From positions 1-25,750 of the forward strand of contig JALOSD010000014.1 in assembly GCA_025458585.1 (NCBI GenBank): a stretch of 25,750 nt of DNA, read 5' to 3'. The stretch's first letter is position 1. Each line of letters begins with the position of its first letter. This DNA is from Burkholderiaceae bacterium. GTDB taxonomy: Bacteria; Pseudomonadota; Gammaproteobacteria; Burkholderiales; Burkholderiaceae_C. Shown piece by piece: positions 24,767-25,750 of the stretch. The position numbers were made by a program, and so were the translations under genes. The notes beneath the pieces were generated by a model. That model was not told the origin of the DNA. It worked only from the letters and a program-made list of their open reading frames with translations, and made no database searches.

Positions 24767-25404
24767 TGTCGATGCGCCGCGACCGCCGCCTGTGGGACAT
24801 CTCGCCGCCGGTGCACGTCGCCGCGCCGGTGTTTCCGGGCGACGCCGAGTACCGTCAGCAGTGGGCGATGACGCTCAGCCCCGGCTGCCCGGTCAACGTC
24901 GCGACGATCACGCTGTCGCCGCACACCGGGGCGCACGCCGACGCGCCGCTGCACTACGACGCCGACGGCGCCGCAGCCGGCGCGCTCGACCTCGCGCCGT
25001 ACCTCGGGCCGTGCCGCGTGATCCACGCGGTCGGCGCCCGGCTCGTCGAGTGGCGCCACGTCGAGCACGCGCTCGCCGGCCTGCCGCCGCGCGTGCTCGT
25101 GCGCACCTACGATCGCGCGCCAATCGACCGCTGGGACCCCGACCTGCCCGCCTACGCCCCCGAAACGGTCGAGCGCCTGGCCGACCTCGGCGTGCTGCTG
25201 GTCGGCATCGACAGCGCGAGCATCGACCCGGCCGACAGCAAGACACTCGCGAGCCACCAGGTGATCCGCCGCCGGGATTTGCGCGTGCTCGAGAACCTCG
25301 TGCTCGACGACGTGCCCGAGGGCGACTACGAGCTGATCGCGCTGCCGCTGCGGCTCATCGAGGCCGACGCATCGCCCGTTCGCGCCGTGCTGCGCGAGCT
25401 CTGA
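24766..25404 (+). CDS. kynB: Kynurenine formamidase (arylformamidase)
   Basis: The 212-residue cyclase-family metal hydrolase converts N-formylkynurenine to kynurenine and formate. The metal motif is HTGAHADAPLHY, and LWDISPPVHVAAPVFPGD, GPCRVIHAVGA, VGIDSASIDP and LDDVPEGDYELIALPL closely follow Pseudomonas KynB (213 residues). Three in-frame ATGs lie at 24751, 24766 and 24772. The first overlaps the operator repeat, so 24766 is chosen with moderate certainty. kynU starts 9 bases after the stop. Tryptophan 2,3-dioxygenase (kynA) is not in the window. Confidence 0.93.
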   Translation: MSMRRDRRLWDISPPVHVAAPVFPGDAEYRQQWAMTLSPGCPVNVATITLSPHTGAHADAPLHYDADGAAAGALDLAPYLGPCRVIHAVGARLVEWRHVEHALAGLPPRVLVRTYDRAPIDRWDPDLPAYAPETVERLADLGVLLVGIDSASIDPADSKTLASHQVIRRRDLRVLENLVLDDVPEGDYELIALPLRLIEADASPVRAVLREL

Positions 25405-25413
25405 AGGAACACC

Positions 25414-25750
25414 ATGACGACCCGCGACCACTGCCTGGCGCTCGACGCGGGCGACCCGCTGGCGCCGCTGCGCGAGCAGTTCGAGCTGCCGCCCGGCACG
25501 ATCTACCTCGACGGCAACTCGCTCGGCGTGCTGCCGAAGGCGACCGCTGCACGCGTGCAGCAGGTCGTCACCGACGAGTGGGGCCGCGACCTGATCACGA
25601 GCTGGAACCAAGCCGGCTGGATCACGCTGCCGCAGCGCGTGGGCGACAAGATCGCGCGTCTGGTCGGCGCCGGGCCGGGCGAGCTCGTCGTCGCCGATTC
25701 GACGTCGGCGAACCTGTTCAAGGTGCTCAGCGCCGCCCTCGCGATCCAGC
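25414..25750 (+). CDS. kynU: Kynureninase, 5' part (3' end beyond the window)
   Basis: The first 112 residues of a PLP enzyme that cleaves kynurenine to anthranilate and alanine. Matching features are IYLDGNSLGVLPK near residue 30, DEWGRDLITSWNQAGW, LPQRVGDKIARLVGA and VVADSTSANLFKVLSAAL, the last being part of the PLP-phosphate-binding region. The ATG follows an AAGGA by five bases. It is in an operon with kynB. The anthranilate it forms is the substrate of the divergently encoded ligase at 23075-24694. The frame runs off the window edge. Confidence 0.94.
   Translation, partial: MTTRDHCLALDAGDPLAPLREQFELPPGTIYLDGNSLGVLPKATAARVQQVVTDEWGRDLITSWNQAGWITLPQRVGDKIARLVGAGPGELVVADSTSANLFKVLSAALAIQ

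Overview
The window is very GC-rich, gene-dense DNA from a betaproteobacterium, most likely of the order Burkholderiales (Rubrivivax/Leptothrix/Comamonadaceae-like). This is inferred from the gene order alaA-hom-thrC-mobB-moeA-moaD-moaE, the kynurenine-to-2-aminobenzoyl-CoA gene set, and the protein sequences. No rRNA, tRNA, CRISPR array or insertion sequence was seen. Most genes are chained by 4-base stop/start overlaps (ATGA, GTGA, TTGA), so long polycistronic transcripts are expected.

Layout. (1) 1-932, plus strand: the 3' end of an RCC1-repeat beta-propeller protein. (2) 958-12439, minus strand: a single run of twelve genes. Its upstream part is amino-acid and molybdenum-cofactor housekeeping: alaA, hom, thrC, mobB, moeA, moaD, moaE. 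Its downstream part is a catabolic-looking set: flavin reductase, a NicX-like non-haem iron ring-cleaving dioxygenase, an alpha/beta hydrolase, an acyl-CoA-dehydrogenase-fold flavoprotein that lacks the usual catalytic glutamate, and an acyl-CoA ligase. (3) 12501-16081, plus strand: an Mth938-like protein, a Bcp peroxiredoxin, a terminator-capped leader or small RNA, a PIN-PhoH ATPase, and a Phd/PIN toxin-antitoxin pair. (4) 16145-18043, minus: propionyl-CoA synthetase PrpE. (5) 18159-18944, plus: a YkgJ-type cysteine-cluster protein and a small acidic hypothetical protein. (6) 18975-24694, minus: a complete AmmeMemoRadiSam set (a MEMO-AMMECR1 fusion plus its radical SAM enzyme), a carboxylesterase, a RidA-like protein, a thioesterase and a 2-aminobenzoate-CoA ligase. 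(7) 24766-25750, plus, divergent from the ligase: kynB and the start of kynU.

How the genes work together. KynB and KynU make anthranilate from N-formylkynurenine, and the divergently transcribed ligase activates it to 2-aminobenzoyl-CoA. The shared intergenic region carries a perfect inverted repeat that is a good operator candidate. The flavin reductase, flavoprotein, NicX-like, hydrolase and ligase genes look like a pathway for an N-heteroaromatic compound whose substrate is not known.

Two normally conserved genes are damaged. hom has an out-of-frame deletion of about 15 codons that removes its catalytic Asp/Lys motif. moaE has lost about its first 55-60 codons, with the cut falling exactly at the moaD stop. 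Either the operon is decaying or the assembly has deletion errors. The candidates for less-described biology are the AmmeMemoRadiSam set and the five-gene heteroaromatic module.
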